Shown: positions 24,168 to 33,738 of the stretch, piece by piece
Layout of the letters: each line of letters opens with the position of its first letter
How positions within the stretch are numbered: the first letter of the stretch is position 1
NCBI GenBank assembly: GCA_019236695.1
Contig: JAFAIN010000015.1
Span: 1-33,769 of the forward strand
DNA from: Acidobacteriota bacterium
GTDB taxonomy: Bacteria > Acidobacteriota > Terriglobia > Terriglobales > Acidobacteriaceae
DNA length: 33,769 bases
Direction: 5' to 3'
Position numbers and translations under genes: made by a program
Notes under the pieces: model-generated
Told to the model about the DNA's origin: nothing
Seen by the model: the letters and a program-made list of their open reading frames with translations, nothing else
The model's database searches: none

Positions 24168-25778
24168 ATGGCAAGTGACCTGTACAACAGCATAGACGCG
24201 CTGAGCCGCGAAAAAGGGATCGATCCCCAGATTGTAGTGAGCGCCGTTCAGGATGCGATGGTGATTGCGACGCGCAAGTCGCTGAAGACGCCTGAGGTTC
24301 TGCGGGCCGAACTCGACAAGGAAACCGGCATCATCCGGGTTTTTGCGGTCAAGAGCGTCGTTGAAAATGAGGACGAGATCGAAGACCCGCACGAGCAGAT
24401 CCCACTGGAAGAGGCGCGGGAATACGATGCGGCGGTGGAAATTGGCGGCGAGGTGAAGATTCCCCGCGCGCAGCACCAGATGCAGAACCCGGCGGGCGGC
24501 CTGGGCCGAATTGCGGCGCAACTTGCGAAGCAGGTTATTTTCCAGAAGGTGCGCGAGGCTGAGCGCGACACGGTTTACAACGAGTACATCGGCCGAGTGG
24601 GCGAGATCGTGAATGCAACCGTAAAACGCGTGGAAGGTCCCGATGTCATTTTCGATATCGGCAAGGCCGAGGCGCGCATGCCCCGCAAAGAGCAGTCGCG
24701 GCTGGAATCGTTTGCAGTGGGTGAGCGCGTGCGGGTGGTGATCAAGACCGTGGATAAGGCCACCAAGGGCCCGGGCGTGTTGGTGTCGCGCGCGGTTCCT
24801 GAGCTGGTGCAGCACCTGTTCCAGACCGAGGTGCCTGAGATCTACGACAATACCGTCGTCATTCGAGCGATTGCGCGCGAAGCCGGCGAGCGCACCAAAA
24901 TTGCCGTGATGTCGCGCGACAAGGATGTGGACCCCGTAGGCGCATGCGTGGGAATGAAGGGGATGCGAGTACAGAGCATCATTCGCGAACTGCGCGGCGA
25001 AAAGATCGACATTATCGAGTACAACGAAGACCCGGTGATGTTTGCGGAGAAGGCACTGCAGCCGGCGAAGGTAAGCCGCGTCACCATCCTTGAGGCCTCG
25101 GACAAGCACCTCGAGGTTATCGTTGACGACACGCAGCTTTCCCTGGCTATCGGCAAGAAAGGGCAGAACGTCCGGCTGGCTGCGAAGCTCCTTGGGTGGA
25201 AGATAGATATCAAGAGCGAGGAAGAGAAGCGCCAGGAAGTGGAGCAGCAGATGCAGGCTCTGGTCAGCTCCAATACTCCGCTGGACCGCGTTCCCGACCT
25301 TGATGAAAGCATCATCGACAAGCTGGTGGCGGCCGGCGTGAACAACGTGGAAGCTCTGGCGGATATGACGCCCGAGCAACTGGAAGCCATCCCTGGAATA
25401 GGCCCGAAGACGGTGGAAAAAATCTCCATCGCAGTGAATACTTATTTCAGCAGCCTGGAAGCCGGGGAGGCGCCGGGCGAGGGCGCGGCGGCCGAGCCGG
25501 CGGAAGCCGCCGTGGAAACGGAGCCCGGCGACCAGCCTTCCGCTGAAGCTGGCGGAGAAACTCCGGCCGATGATGCAGGGCCCGATTCCGCGCGGCAGTC
25601 AGGTGACACGGAAGGCCTTTCACAAATAGAAGACAGCAACGCCGAAAGCGTAAGCGAGCTTGTGGAAGAGGGGCAGGATTTTGAAGGGGCGGCTATTGCC
25701 GGCGTGGAGAATGCGCCGCCCGCTGACGTCAGCGAAGTGGAAGTGCACGAGAGGACTCCGGAGAACGAAGGGACGTAG
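24168..25778 (+). CDS. nusA: Transcription termination/antitermination protein NusA
   Basis: NusA binds RNA polymerase and nascent RNA and affects pausing, termination and antitermination. The 536 residues run: N-terminal polymerase-binding domain (1-135), S1 domain (about 140-205), KH1 with GMKG (262-265), KH2 with GKKG (329-332), a helix-hairpin-helix region (about 375-425; 'LEAIPGIGPKTVEKI'), and then a roughly 105-residue tail rich in Glu, Ala, Asp and Gly with almost no basic residues. The tail is a low-complexity acidic extension in the place of the acidic repeats of E. coli NusA. The gene follows rimP by 16 bases. Confidence 0.96.
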   Translation: MASDLYNSIDALSREKGIDPQIVVSAVQDAMVIATRKSLKTPEVLRAELDKETGIIRVFAVKSVVENEDEIEDPHEQIPLEEAREYDAAVEIGGEVKIPRAQHQMQNPAGGLGRIAAQLAKQVIFQKVREAERDTVYNEYIGRVGEIVNATVKRVEGPDVIFDIGKAEARMPRKEQSRLESFAVGERVRVVIKTVDKATKGPGVLVSRAVPELVQHLFQTEVPEIYDNTVVIRAIAREAGERTKIAVMSRDKDVDPVGACVGMKGMRVQSIIRELRGEKIDIIEYNEDPVMFAEKALQPAKVSRVTILEASDKHLEVIVDDTQLSLAIGKKGQNVRLAAKLLGWKIDIKSEEEKRQEVEQQMQALVSSNTPLDRVPDLDESIIDKLVAAGVNNVEALADMTPEQLEAIPGIGPKTVEKISIAVNTYFSSLEAGEAPGEGAAAEPAEAAVETEPGDQPSAEAGGETPADDAGPDSARQSGDTEGLSQIEDSNAESVSELVEEGQDFEGAAIAGVENAPPADVSEVEVHERTPENEGT

Positions 25779-25854
25779 ATGTGGCTGCGTAACGGTTCTC
25801 GTGAGGTTTACATGAACACCTAACCAGGCAGGATGCGGAGCAAGCAAAGGCTGA

Positions 25855-28761
25855 ATGAGGATTAACGAACTAGCGCGAGAGCTGGAGGTTCCTTCGAAGC
25901 AGGTGATCGAAGCGCTGCCGAAGATCGGCATTGCCGACAAGAAGAGCCACTCCAGCAAGGTGGATCCGGATGAAATCGAGAAAATCCGGAAACATTTCCG
26001 TGCGGCCGCCGAGGCTGAGAGCAAGCCCGCTTCAGCGCCCAGGCTGGCCGGTGAAGGCGACGAGATCAAAACGAAGTTCGATCTCTCGAACATCTCCAAG
26101 CCTGGCGATGTGCTGAAGGCCATTACGCAGAAGCAGGCAGTGCCGGCGGCGCCGCCGCGCCCCGCAACTGCTCCGCCTGCCGCCAGGCCGCCGGCAAGCG
26201 CAGCAGTTCCGAAGCCTGCCGCACCGGCCGTGAGCACAGCAGCGCCCCCCACGGCGCCACCCCCCACGGCACCGGCGAAACCTGCGCCGCGGTTCATCAC
26301 GCCAGACATTCTGGCGCCGCGCCCGCCTGCACCCATCGTCCGGCCCGAGGCCAAGCCGCCGGCGGCCGCTCCTGCGACGCCTGCAATCGAGGAAAAGGCG
26401 CCAGCGCCTGCTGCAGCCATTCCGGCGGCTCCTGCACCGAGTGCGCCGCCAGCAGTCACCCAACCCTCGGCCGAACCGGCCGTCGAAGTACAGGCGGCGG
26501 CTCAGCCCGCCGTGCCTGCGCGGCCGGCTGAACCGCCCATTCCACCGCAGCCGCCAGCGCGGCGCATGATCGTTCCTCAAACGGGACCTCGGCCTGTTTA
26601 CCAGGCTCCTGCGCAGCCTCGCAACCTCACGCCGACACCGGGCCAGCCGATTGCGCGCCGGCCTATACCGGGGCAGCCCATTGCGCAGCGGCCTCGCCCC
26701 GCAGCCGGCGCACCCGGCATGCGCCCTATGCCGCCGGGTGGCCGCCGCCCCATGCATCCCACATCACGACCGATGGCGCCAGGCGCGCGGCCAGGGTTTG
26801 GGCAACGACCCATGGGCGCACCTCCGGCGGGAGCTCCGCCGCCGGGCACGCGCCGGCCAGGAGCAAACCGTCGCCCTGGCCAGCAGTACGTTCCGCGCGG
26901 TGTGAAAGAAGGCCCGATGAAGGGCTTTGTTCCGCCGCCGCGGCTGACGCTCTCGACTGAGCCTTTACCCATCACGCGCGAGATCACCATTACGGAAGGG
27001 ATCAGCGTAAAGGACCTGGCGGAAAAACTTGGGATCCGCGCCAAGGATTTAATTGCCCGATTGCTGGCGCGCGGCGTATTCGCCACCATCAACCAAACGC
27101 TCGATCAGGAACTGGCAGGCGACATGGCGCGGCAGTTCGGCGCTGACGCCAAGGTGATCACGTTCGAAGAGCAGTTGATGCAGGATACGGGTCCGGCGCA
27201 ATCGGCTGAACAGGCGGCGGAGACCATGCAGGCCCGGCCACCGGTGGTCACCATCATGGGTCACGTAGACCATGGCAAGACCACGCTGCTCGACAGTATC
27301 CGCGAAGCCAATGTGGCAGGCGGCGAAGCGGGCGGCATCACGCAGCATATTGGCGCATACAAGGTTCGCATTGCGGATACCAACTCTCCGGCTTACGGCC
27401 GCGAGATCGCGTTCATCGATACGCCCGGCCATGAGGCATTCACGCGCATGCGGGCCCGCGGCGCCAAGGTGACGGACATTGTAGTGCTCGTAGTCGCGGC
27501 GGATGATGGCGTGATGCCTCAGACGCTGGAAGCCATGGACCATGCCAAGGCGGCCAACGTTCCGATCATCGTGGCGGTGAACAAGATCGATAAGCCCGAT
27601 GCGCTTCCCGATCGTGTAAAGAAACAGCTAGCCGACCGGGGGCTCATGCCGGAGGACTGGGGCGGCAATACTGTGTTTGTCGACGTCTCGGCCAAGCAAA
27701 AGACCAACCTCAACCTGCTGCTGGAAATGATCTGCCTGGTTGCCGACCTGCAGGAGGTGAAATCGAATCCTGACCGCCCGGCCAGCGGTACGGTGCTCGA
27801 GGCCAAACTCGACCGTGGCCGCGGCCCGGTGGCCACGGTGCTGATTCAGTCAGGCACCCTGAAAATCGGCGATGCATTTGTGGCGGGCAACATTTTCGGG
27901 CGCGTGCGCGCCATGTTCGACGATCGCGGCAAGGCCCTCGAGCAGGCAAGCCCCTCGACCCCGGTTGAAATTCTGGGGGCAGAGGGCCTGCCCGCTGCCG
28001 GCGACCAGTTCGTGGTGGCTGAGCGGGAGCGCGCTCACGAGATTTCGGAATATCGCACTATGAAGGCCCGCGAAGCGCAACTTGCCAAGACCTCGCGCGT
28101 TTCCCTGGAAGGCTTGTCGGAGCAGATCAAAGCGGCCGGCATCAAGGAACTGCCCATCATCCTGAAAGGCGATGTGCAGGGCTCAGTGGAAGTGCTGTCT
28201 GACCTGCTGACCAAGCTCTCGAACGAGAAGGTCAAGATCAAGGTGCTCCACTCCGGCGTGGGCGCAATCACGGAAACCGACGTGCTGCTGGCGTCGGCTT
28301 CAAACGCCATCATTATCGGTTTCAACGTCAGGCCTGAGCGCAAAGCGCACGATCTCGCCGAGCAGGAAAAAGTCGACATCCGGCTGCACTCCATCATTTA
28401 CGAACTGCAGGACGAGATCAAGCGCGCGATGGCGGGCCTGCTTGAACCGGTAATCCGCGAAGCCTATCATGGCCGCGCGGAAGTCCGCGAAACCTTCCGT
28501 ATTCCCAAGGTCGGCACCATTGCCGGGTGCTTCATGCAGGACGGTTTAATCAAGCGCGATGACGAAGTGCGGCTCCTGCGCGACAACGTAGTCGTGTTCA
28601 AAGGCAAGGTCGGATCGCTCCGGCGCTTCAAAGACGACGTGAATGAAGTTCGCAATGGGCAGGAATGCGGCATCGGAATTTCGGGCTACGGCGATATCAA
28701 AGTTGGCGACGTAATCGAAGGTTTCGTAACCGAGCGCATCGCCCAGGAAGTGTTCGCCTAA
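25855..28761 (+). CDS. infB: Translation initiation factor IF-2
   Basis: This 968-residue GTPase brings initiator tRNA to the 30S subunit and promotes subunit joining. An N-terminal IF2_N helix module (about 1-50) is followed by a very long Pro/Ala/Arg-rich linker (about 85-350) and a second IF2_N module (about 383-410). The G domain has G1 GHVDHGKT (469-476), G3 DTPGH (522-526) and G4 NKID (576-579). Domains II to IV follow and end '[15 protein letters not shown]'. AAAGG before ATG 25855 is a modest ribosome-binding site. The 76-base gap after nusA holds none of the small genes (ylxR, L7Ae-like) often found there in Firmicutes. Confidence 0.97.
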   Translation: MRINELARELEVPSKQVIEALPKIGIADKKSHSSKVDPDEIEKIRKHFRAAAEAESKPASAPRLAGEGDEIKTKFDLSNISKPGDVLKAITQKQAVPAAPPRPATAPPAARPPASAAVPKPAAPAVSTAAPPTAPPPTAPAKPAPRFITPDILAPRPPAPIVRPEAKPPAAAPATPAIEEKAPAPAAAIPAAPAPSAPPAVTQPSAEPAVEVQAAAQPAVPARPAEPPIPPQPPARRMIVPQTGPRPVYQAPAQPRNLTPTPGQPIARRPIPGQPIAQRPRPAAGAPGMRPMPPGGRRPMHPTSRPMAPGARPGFGQRPMGAPPAGAPPPGTRRPGANRRPGQQYVPRGVKEGPMKGFVPPPRLTLSTEPLPITREITITEGISVKDLAEKLGIRAKDLIARLLARGVFATINQTLDQELAGDMARQFGADAKVITFEEQLMQDTGPAQSAEQAAETMQARPPVVTIMGHVDHGKTTLLDSIREANVAGGEAGGITQHIGAYKVRIADTNSPAYGREIAFIDTPGHEAFTRMRARGAKVTDIVVLVVAADDGVMPQTLEAMDHAKAANVPIIVAVNKIDKPDALPDRVKKQLADRGLMPEDWGGNTVFVDVSAKQKTNLNLLLEMICLVADLQEVKSNPDRPASGTVLEAKLDRGRGPVATVLIQSGTLKIGDAFVAGNIFGRVRAMFDDRGKALEQASPSTPVEILGAEGLPAAGDQFVVAERERAHEISEYRTMKAREAQLAKTSRVSLEGLSEQIKAAGIKELPIILKGDVQGSVEVLSDLLTKLSNEKVKIKVLHSGVGAITETDVLLASASNAIIIGFNVRPERKAHDLAEQEKVDIRLHSIIYELQDEIKRAMAGLLEPVIREAYHGRAEVRETFRIPKVGTIAGCFMQDGLIKRDDEVRLLRDNVVVFKGKVGSLRRFKDDVNEVRNGQECGIGISGYGDIKVGDVIEGFVTERIAQEVFA

Positions 28762-28840
28762 AAGAGCTTCCTCGCCTTTCGGGCGTGGCCTTTTGGCTTT
28801 CCGCTCACGGACTTCACCTGGGTTTAGCCGCGTTAACCTG

Positions 28841-29131
28841 ATGCCGATCGCGTATCTCACGCTTGAGCTCCGCATGGAAGCCGCGCAATCGTTGAAGGAC
28901 AAGCGCCAGGTGCTGCGCAGCGTAAAGGACCGCCTGCGCTCGCACTTCAATGTCTCGGTTGCCGAGCTTGATCCGGCCGACCTGTGGCAGCGCGCGACCC
29001 TCGGGGTGGTGAGCATTTCCTCGTCGCGTGACTATCTTGATGGGCTGATGCACAACGTAGAGAGGGAGGCTGTGCGCGTGGCCAACAATGCCGGCGCAGA
29101 TGTGACCGACAGCTACATGGAATTCCTTTAA
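28841..29131 (+). CDS. DUF503 / YlxP family protein
   Basis: This 96-residue protein matches the DUF503 (YlxP-like) family: 'AYLTLELRMEAAQSLKDKRQVLRSVKDRLRSHFNVSVAELD' is its signature region, followed by 'WQRATLGVVSISS'. The family is found between infB and rbfA in many bacteria. Its function is not established; a ferredoxin-like fold and a link to ribosome assembly are suggested by its position. The ATG at 28841 starts the conserved part. rbfA begins five bases after the stop. Confidence 0.88.
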   Translation: MPIAYLTLELRMEAAQSLKDKRQVLRSVKDRLRSHFNVSVAELDPADLWQRATLGVVSISSSRDYLDGLMHNVEREAVRVANNAGADVTDSYMEFL

Positions 29132-29135
29132 TGCA

Positions 29136-29495
29136 ATGGACCGGGCGCAACAACATCATCACGAGCGGCTGAGCGAAGCCATCCGCGCCGAGCTAACGAC
29201 CATCATTGAAGGTGAGCTGGGCGACCCGCGCATTGGAGCTCTCGCCGTCACTGAGGTTCACCTGAGCCCGGATGGAAAGACGATCAGCGCTTTTGTTTCG
29301 GTGAGCGGCGACGACCGCGCTGCAGAGAACAGCCTGGCAGGGCTAATGGCCGCGAAAGGCTACGTGCGACGGGAAATGGCAGCCCGGCTGGGGTTACGAA
29401 GGGCACCGGAGCTGGTATTTCAGCTCGACCGGTCCGAGCAGTACGGAGCTAGAATTGACGAACTGCTCCGCAGGATCCAGCGGCGCGCCCGCTAA
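29136..29495 (+). CDS. rbfA: Ribosome-binding factor A
   Basis: RbfA binds the 30S subunit during late 16S rRNA processing. The 119 residues have the KH-like fold: an N-terminal helix with 'ERLSEAIRAELTTIIEGELGDPRIG', the strand pair 'LAVTEVHLSPDGKTISAFVSV', and the end helix with 'LGLRRAPELVFQLDRSEQYGARIDELL', which carries the family's R.PEL.F..D pattern. The length is typical. It is nearly joined to the DUF503 gene (4-base gap). Confidence 0.95.
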   Translation: MDRAQQHHHERLSEAIRAELTTIIEGELGDPRIGALAVTEVHLSPDGKTISAFVSVSGDDRAAENSLAGLMAAKGYVRREMAARLGLRRAPELVFQLDRSEQYGARIDELLRRIQRRAR

Positions 29496-29555
29496 CCGGG
29501 GCCGCGGCTTGCGAGGGCGGAATCTTAGCCGACGCCCCGTCCGCTGCTGTGCAGA

Positions 29556-30539
29556 ATGCTTACCGACGTTCTACGTGAGATCAAAGGTCGACGACGGTTC
29601 GTCATCAGTTCGCATGCGCGCCCCGATGGAGATGCCGTTGGATCTGCGCTCGCGCTCGCGGACATCCTGCGCCGCCTGGACAAGATGGTGGATGTGGTCC
29701 TGCATGACCCGGTGCCGGTGATTTACCAGCCGCTGCCGTTTGCCGAAAGCGTAATCCACTCCCGCGAAGTGCCGGGCTCATACGATGCCGCCATCCTCCT
29801 GGAATGCGATTCGGTTCAGCGCACGCGGCTGGAGGGGCTGGAGCGCAACTTCCTCATCAATATCGATCATCACGTCACCGGGCGACCCTACGCCCACGTA
29901 AACTGGATTGATTCGAGCGCCTGTTCCACTGCAGAACTGGTGTGGCGGCTGGCGCGCGCGGCAAACGTCGAGATCACTCCGGATGTTGCGACGTGCCTGT
30001 ACGCGGCCGTGCTTGCCGACACGGGCTCGTTCTGCTATTCCGGCACTACTGCGGAAACGCTGGGCCTGGCGCAGGAACTGGTGCGGTGCGGCGCCCACCC
30101 GGCGCGCATAGCGCAGCAGGTGTATTTCACGAATCCAACCTCGAAGATGCGCCTGCTCGGTGCCGCACTTGGCAATCTGCACCGGGAGCATGACCTGGCG
30201 TGGATGTTCTGCACCCGCAGCGACATCGCCAGATGCGGCGCACTCGATGAAGATGCTGAAGGCCTGGTGAATTACGGGCTGGCGATTGCCGGAGTAGAGA
30301 TTGCCGTATTCCTGCGCGAACTCCCCGACCAGCGGTTCCGTGTAAGCCTGCGCAGCAAAGGGGCCGTAGATGTCGCCACCGTGGCGGAAAACTTTGGAGG
30401 GGGCGGCCACCACTGTGCGGGCGGTTTCTCCATCGATGGCCCGCTGGCGGTCGCACTCGAGCGGGTTCTTTCCGCGCTGCGCATGACCGCCTCAGCGCCG
30501 CCGGCAGACGCCACACCCGAACTTCGACCCACGAACTGA
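29556..30539 (+). CDS. nrnA: DHH-family phosphoesterase, NrnA-like oligoribonuclease/pAp phosphatase
   Basis: This family degrades short RNA pieces and 3'-phosphoadenosine 5'-phosphate. The 327 residues carry all DHH motifs: His20, Asp24 and Asp26 (SHARPDGDAVGS), Asp85 (here in ECDS), the DHH triad 104-106, Asp155 (LADTGSF), and the C-terminal DHHA1 motif GGGGHHCAGG (281-290). The gene sits after rbfA in many bacteria. truB, which often follows, is absent. The stop lies 12 bases from the convergent RDD gene. The exact substrate choice within the family is not visible. Confidence 0.9.
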   Translation: MLTDVLREIKGRRRFVISSHARPDGDAVGSALALADILRRLDKMVDVVLHDPVPVIYQPLPFAESVIHSREVPGSYDAAILLECDSVQRTRLEGLERNFLINIDHHVTGRPYAHVNWIDSSACSTAELVWRLARAANVEITPDVATCLYAAVLADTGSFCYSGTTAETLGLAQELVRCGAHPARIAQQVYFTNPTSKMRLLGAALGNLHREHDLAWMFCTRSDIARCGALDEDAEGLVNYGLAIAGVEIAVFLRELPDQRFRVSLRSKGAVDVATVAENFGGGGHHCAGGFSIDGPLAVALERVLSALRMTASAPPADATPELRPTN

Positions 30540-30551
30540 TAAAAGTGCCCG

Positions 30552-31337
30552 TCACCTGCCGCGGTCGCGCAGGGTGCGGGCCATCCGCTCGAGGAAGGCC
30601 TCAGGACCTTCGCCGGGTTCAGGACTGATGCCGGTTTTCTCGCGCAGATGCGCCAGTATCTGATCAGCGGCCTTCATGCGTACAAATCCCTGGAGCTCTT
30701 CCCTGCGGTGCAGGAAGGTCTCCACCAATTCCAGGTCGCGATTGTCGAGGCGCGCGAGTTCCGAGGACAGCAGGGGTACGGCACTCCGACCGCGTTCGGC
30801 GATCCAGGATACCGAAACCGGAGCCTGCGCGCGCTCGTGCACTACAACGGTTCCGGCCACGAGATCACCCAGGCGCTGGTTCTTCCGGGTGAGCGCCATG
30901 CAGACCAGCCCAACGCCATACAACGCGGGCAGCGAATCCACGGCACGCAGAATGTTGCGGCCAATCGCTTCGACCGCGTTGATGGGGCGGCCATTATCTT
31001 TTATGACGCGAATGCCGAGAGCCCATTTTCCTGGCGTTTGGCCCTTGCGCCAGGCTTCAAATGCGGCAAAATAACCCCAGTAGATGGTGAACAGCACCAG
31101 CACCACAAGCGCCATTGCCCAGTTCGTGGAGGCCGATAAAATAGCCGCCGCGCCTTGCCCGGCTCTGGTCCTGGTGAGCAGCAGAAACGCGCCCAGCAGA
31201 ATGAGGAAATAGAGCGCCGCTTGAATCAGGCTGTCGAGCGCCATGGCAAGAAGCCGGGAACCGATACCGGCGGGCACGAACTCCAGGGCAATCTGCTCGG
31301 GAGTATCAATCGCCAGGTTGTCGGAAGAGAGACTCAT
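30552..31337 (-). CDS. RDD-family membrane protein
   Basis: This 261-residue protein has the RDD domain at residues 20-170. It shows three hydrophobic helices (about 32-55, 72-92 and 135-150), the conserved Arg28/Asp35 of helix 1, 'GQTPGKWALGIRVI' (99-112) and 'RNILRAVDSL...QRLGDLVAGTVVV'. A C-terminal soluble tail of about 85 residues ('LVETFLHRREELQGFVRMKAADQILAHLREKTG') is a helical extension beyond the RDD core. Function is unknown; transport or envelope roles are guessed for the family. It is head-to-head with the SpoIIM-like gene, whose start codon shares one base with its own. Confidence 0.87.
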   Translation of the reverse strand: MSLSSDNLAIDTPEQIALEFVPAGIGSRLLAMALDSLIQAALYFLILLGAFLLLTRTRAGQGAAAILSASTNWAMALVVLVLFTIYWGYFAAFEAWRKGQTPGKWALGIRVIKDNGRPINAVEAIGRNILRAVDSLPALYGVGLVCMALTRKNQRLGDLVAGTVVVHERAQAPVSVSWIAERGRSAVPLLSSELARLDNRDLELVETFLHRREELQGFVRMKAADQILAHLREKTGISPEPGEGPEAFLERMARTLRDRGR

Positions 31338-32329
31338 TGATCACCACAAAGTGGCTGCAGACACGAAGCCTTTACTGGAAGCGGCTGGAGCAGATGCTCG
31401 AACGGGCCGCCGGCAACGGCATTAAACGCCTTACCCGCGCCGAATTGCGTGAGCTAGGCGCATTGTATCGCCAAACTGCCGCCGATTTGTCGGCCTTGCG
31501 GGTTGACGGCGGGAGCCAGCAGTATGCCGCTTCGCTCAACAGCCTGCTGGCACGCGCTCATAATGTCCTGTACTCCAGCACCCGCCCGCGGGCCACGGCC
31601 GTCATCGAGTTCTACGCCTCAACTTACCCGAAAATATTTCGCCGGAACTTTGGCTTTTTCGCGGCCGCATTCCTGCTGTTTGCCGTTGCCGCCATTGCCT
31701 TCGCTCTCGTGACTTCGTTCCATCCTGAGTTCCAGAACTATGTTCTAGGCCCGGAGATGGTCGATACAATCCAGCGCCGGGAAATGTGGACGCATTCCAT
31801 AGTTGCTGTGAAACCTCTGGCCTCGAGCGGCATCATGACCAACAACCTGTCCGTTTCGTTCATGGCATTTGCCGCCGGAATTACGGCGGGCGTGGGCACC
31901 GTTTACATGATGTTGACCAACGGCATGCTGTTTGGCGTGATTTCGGCGGCGTGCGTAACGGCAGGCATGGGGAGGCAACTCTTCAGCTTCGTAGCTCCTC
32001 ACGGGGTGCTGGAACTGCCGGCCATCTTCATCGCCGCCGGAGCGGGCTTTCGAATTGCGGCGGCACTGTTGTTTCCTCACCTGATGCGCCGCAAGACGGC
32101 GCTTCGGTACGCGGGCCAGGATGCCATTCGCATGATGCTTGGCTGCATTCCACTGTTGATTCTTGCCGGGATTGTTGAAGGGTTTGTCTCCCCCAGTGGC
32201 TTGCCCGAGGCAGCGAAATACGCCGCCGGCGCAACCCTGCTCGCTGGCCTGGTGATGTGGCTTGGATTGGGTTGGAAGGCGGATAAGGGCGAATCAGAAG
32301 CCAGCAATGGAATTCAAATCCTGCCCTGA
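31337..32329 (+). CDS. SpoIIM-like (COG1300) membrane protein
   Basis: This 330-residue protein has a soluble N-terminal part (1-100, with 'LTRAELRELGALYRQTAADLS') and about five to six helices, containing 'NNLSVSFMAFAAGITAGVGTVYMMLTNG' split over 168-195 and 'HGVLELPAIFIAAGAGFRIA' (about 225-245). These are the core motifs of the COG1300/SpoIIM family. In non-sporulating bacteria such genes sit with RDD, DUF58 and MoxR genes, and their role is unknown. The TTG start at 31337 is chosen because the conserved N-terminal segment begins at once; GAGAG lies five bases upstream. Its 3' end overlaps the DUF58 gene by 16 bases. Confidence 0.83.
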   Translation: MITTKWLQTRSLYWKRLEQMLERAAGNGIKRLTRAELRELGALYRQTAADLSALRVDGGSQQYAASLNSLLARAHNVLYSSTRPRATAVIEFYASTYPKIFRRNFGFFAAAFLLFAVAAIAFALVTSFHPEFQNYVLGPEMVDTIQRREMWTHSIVAVKPLASSGIMTNNLSVSFMAFAAGITAGVGTVYMMLTNGMLFGVISAACVTAGMGRQLFSFVAPHGVLELPAIFIAAGAGFRIAAALLFPHLMRRKTALRYAGQDAIRMMLGCIPLLILAGIVEGFVSPSGLPEAAKYAAGATLLAGLVMWLGLGWKADKGESEASNGIQILP

Positions 32330-33738
32330 TCCTTCAAATTCAAATATTCATTCACTACGCTGGCCGAAAGGGTTTTCCAGTCCGCTTCCAGGGCCACCGC
32401 GCCGTAATCGCGCAGGGCCGCAAGCAGCTTCTCGCGCCGGTTCACCAGTTCCTGCGCCGCAGCAATTCGGAACATTGCTTCTTCATTCGCCGGCTCTTCG
32501 GCCGCCAGCGCTCGGAGGTCGGGCTGGCTGATGGCCACCAGCAGCAACAAATGTGTCCTGGTGAGCCTGGTTGCGGCCTGCAGCACCTCAGGAGTCATCG
32601 ACGTCTCTGGAAAATCCGTCAGCCAGACGACCAGCGCGCGGCGGCGCTGGCGTGTCATCAAAGCATTGCTCGCCCGAAAATGGTCCGCCTCCGGAGCCTC
32701 TTCCTTTCCCGCGGCAAGCTGCCCGATGATTTGGCGTAAATGCGCGTTGCCGCGGCCCAAAGGAGTCACACTGCGAATTTCGCGGCCGTAAGTCATGACT
32801 CCGACGCGGTCGCCTGAGAAAACGGCCACCTGCGCCACGCTGAGTGCGGCATTTACGGCTGAATCGAGCTTGCTGATATCTCCAACGCGAGTGCGCATCA
32901 GCCGGCCGCAGTCGATTACGATCCACACCGGCTGGCTGCGTTCCATTCGATACACCTTCGTAATCGCCCGGGCGCGCCGCGCGGTAGCCGTCCAGCAGAT
33001 ATCGCGCAGGTCATCGCCGTCCTGATATTCACGAAGGCTTTCAAATTCCCGGCCTTCACCGCGAATGCGGAGATACCTTTTCTCAATTTCGGTCTGGCGG
33101 CTGCGCATCAGGTACATCGAGTGCTGTTCCGCCTCGTTCAGGTTCGGGTAGACCCGCACCTGCTGCCGCAAGTCAGCGCGCGCCCAGCGCTCCGCAATCC
33201 TGAGCCCGCTTTGGTACCGAAGGAACGCAAAACCACAGAACGCGTCGCCGCGGGAAGACGGGAGCACAAAGTACTCTGCCGTGCTCTCGCCGGGCGGCGC
33301 CACGATGGCCAATTCAGCAGGTGTTGAACGCAACGAAACGGGCACATCGTCCACAATCTTGAGCGATAAAGCCGAGCGCGAGGTGTTCTCGACTGCGAAT
33401 AGCACCCGGCCTTCAATCCTCAAAGCGAGTGGCGCATGCCAGCGGCGGGCAAGCAACAACTGCTGCGGAGTGGGGAGAGAGGCCAGATCGGCAATCCACG
33501 CCAGCAGCAACAGAGCGTCCCACGCGAGCATGCCGTAAACAAATCGCCGGTCGCGAAACGCCGGCACAATCCACACCAGCCCAAGGAGCAACAGGAAGAG
33601 GAAGCGTGGACCAAAGCCGCCGCCGAAGCGCTTCCGGCTTTCTGCGGGAGCGGCGATATCCGGGGGAACCAGAGCGGCGCCGGCCGATGGCTTGCTCACT
33701 TGCCGAGTCGCACCAATAGCGGATGTCGCCCTGGCCAT
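32314..33738 (-). CDS. DUF58 protein (MoxR-associated, VWA-like)
   Basis: This 474-residue protein starts with two membrane helices (about 46-60 and 68-86). A beta-rich segment follows, and then the DUF58 signature 'FESLREYQDGDDLRDICWTATARR' split over about 229-252. Beyond it is a VWA-like domain with 'VIDCGRLMR', 'LDSAVNAALSVAQVAVFSGDRVGVM' (parts) and 'VVWLTDFPE'. The strict DxSxS metal motif is altered to DCGRLM. Such proteins are thought to work with MoxR ATPases in envelope assembly, inferred from gene neighbourhoods. A MoxR gene could lie beyond the right edge. GAGG ten bases upstream supports ATG 33738. Confidence 0.88.
   Translation of the reverse strand: MARATSAIGATRQVSKPSAGAALVPPDIAAPAESRKRFGGGFGPRFLFLLLLGLVWIVPAFRDRRFVYGMLAWDALLLLAWIADLASLPTPQQLLLARRWHAPLALRIEGRVLFAVENTSRSALSLKIVDDVPVSLRSTPAELAIVAPPGESTAEYFVLPSSRGDAFCGFAFLRYQSGLRIAERWARADLRQQVRVYPNLNEAEQHSMYLMRSRQTEIEKRYLRIRGEGREFESLREYQDGDDLRDICWTATARRARAITKVYRMERSQPVWIVIDCGRLMRTRVGDISKLDSAVNAALSVAQVAVFSGDRVGVMTYGREIRSVTPLGRGNAHLRQIIGQLAAGKEEAPEADHFRASNALMTRQRRRALVVWLTDFPETSMTPEVLQAATRLTRTHLLLLVAISQPDLRALAAEEPANEEAMFRIAAAQELVNRREKLLAALRDYGAVALEADWKTLSASVVNEYLNLKDQGRI

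Noticed and set aside
23979-25379. A 466-codon minus-strand frame opposite nusA
   Set aside because: It is a shadow of nusA; His/Leu/Arg-rich composition without motifs.
26105-26930. Repetitive Pro/Ala region as a DNA repeat or frameshifted gene
   Set aside because: It is in frame between two IF2_N modules and is the normal, if long, IF-2 linker.
28762-28840. Terminator after infB
   Set aside because: The GC stem is only four pairs and lacks a clean T-run; the operon appears to continue into ylxP and rbfA.
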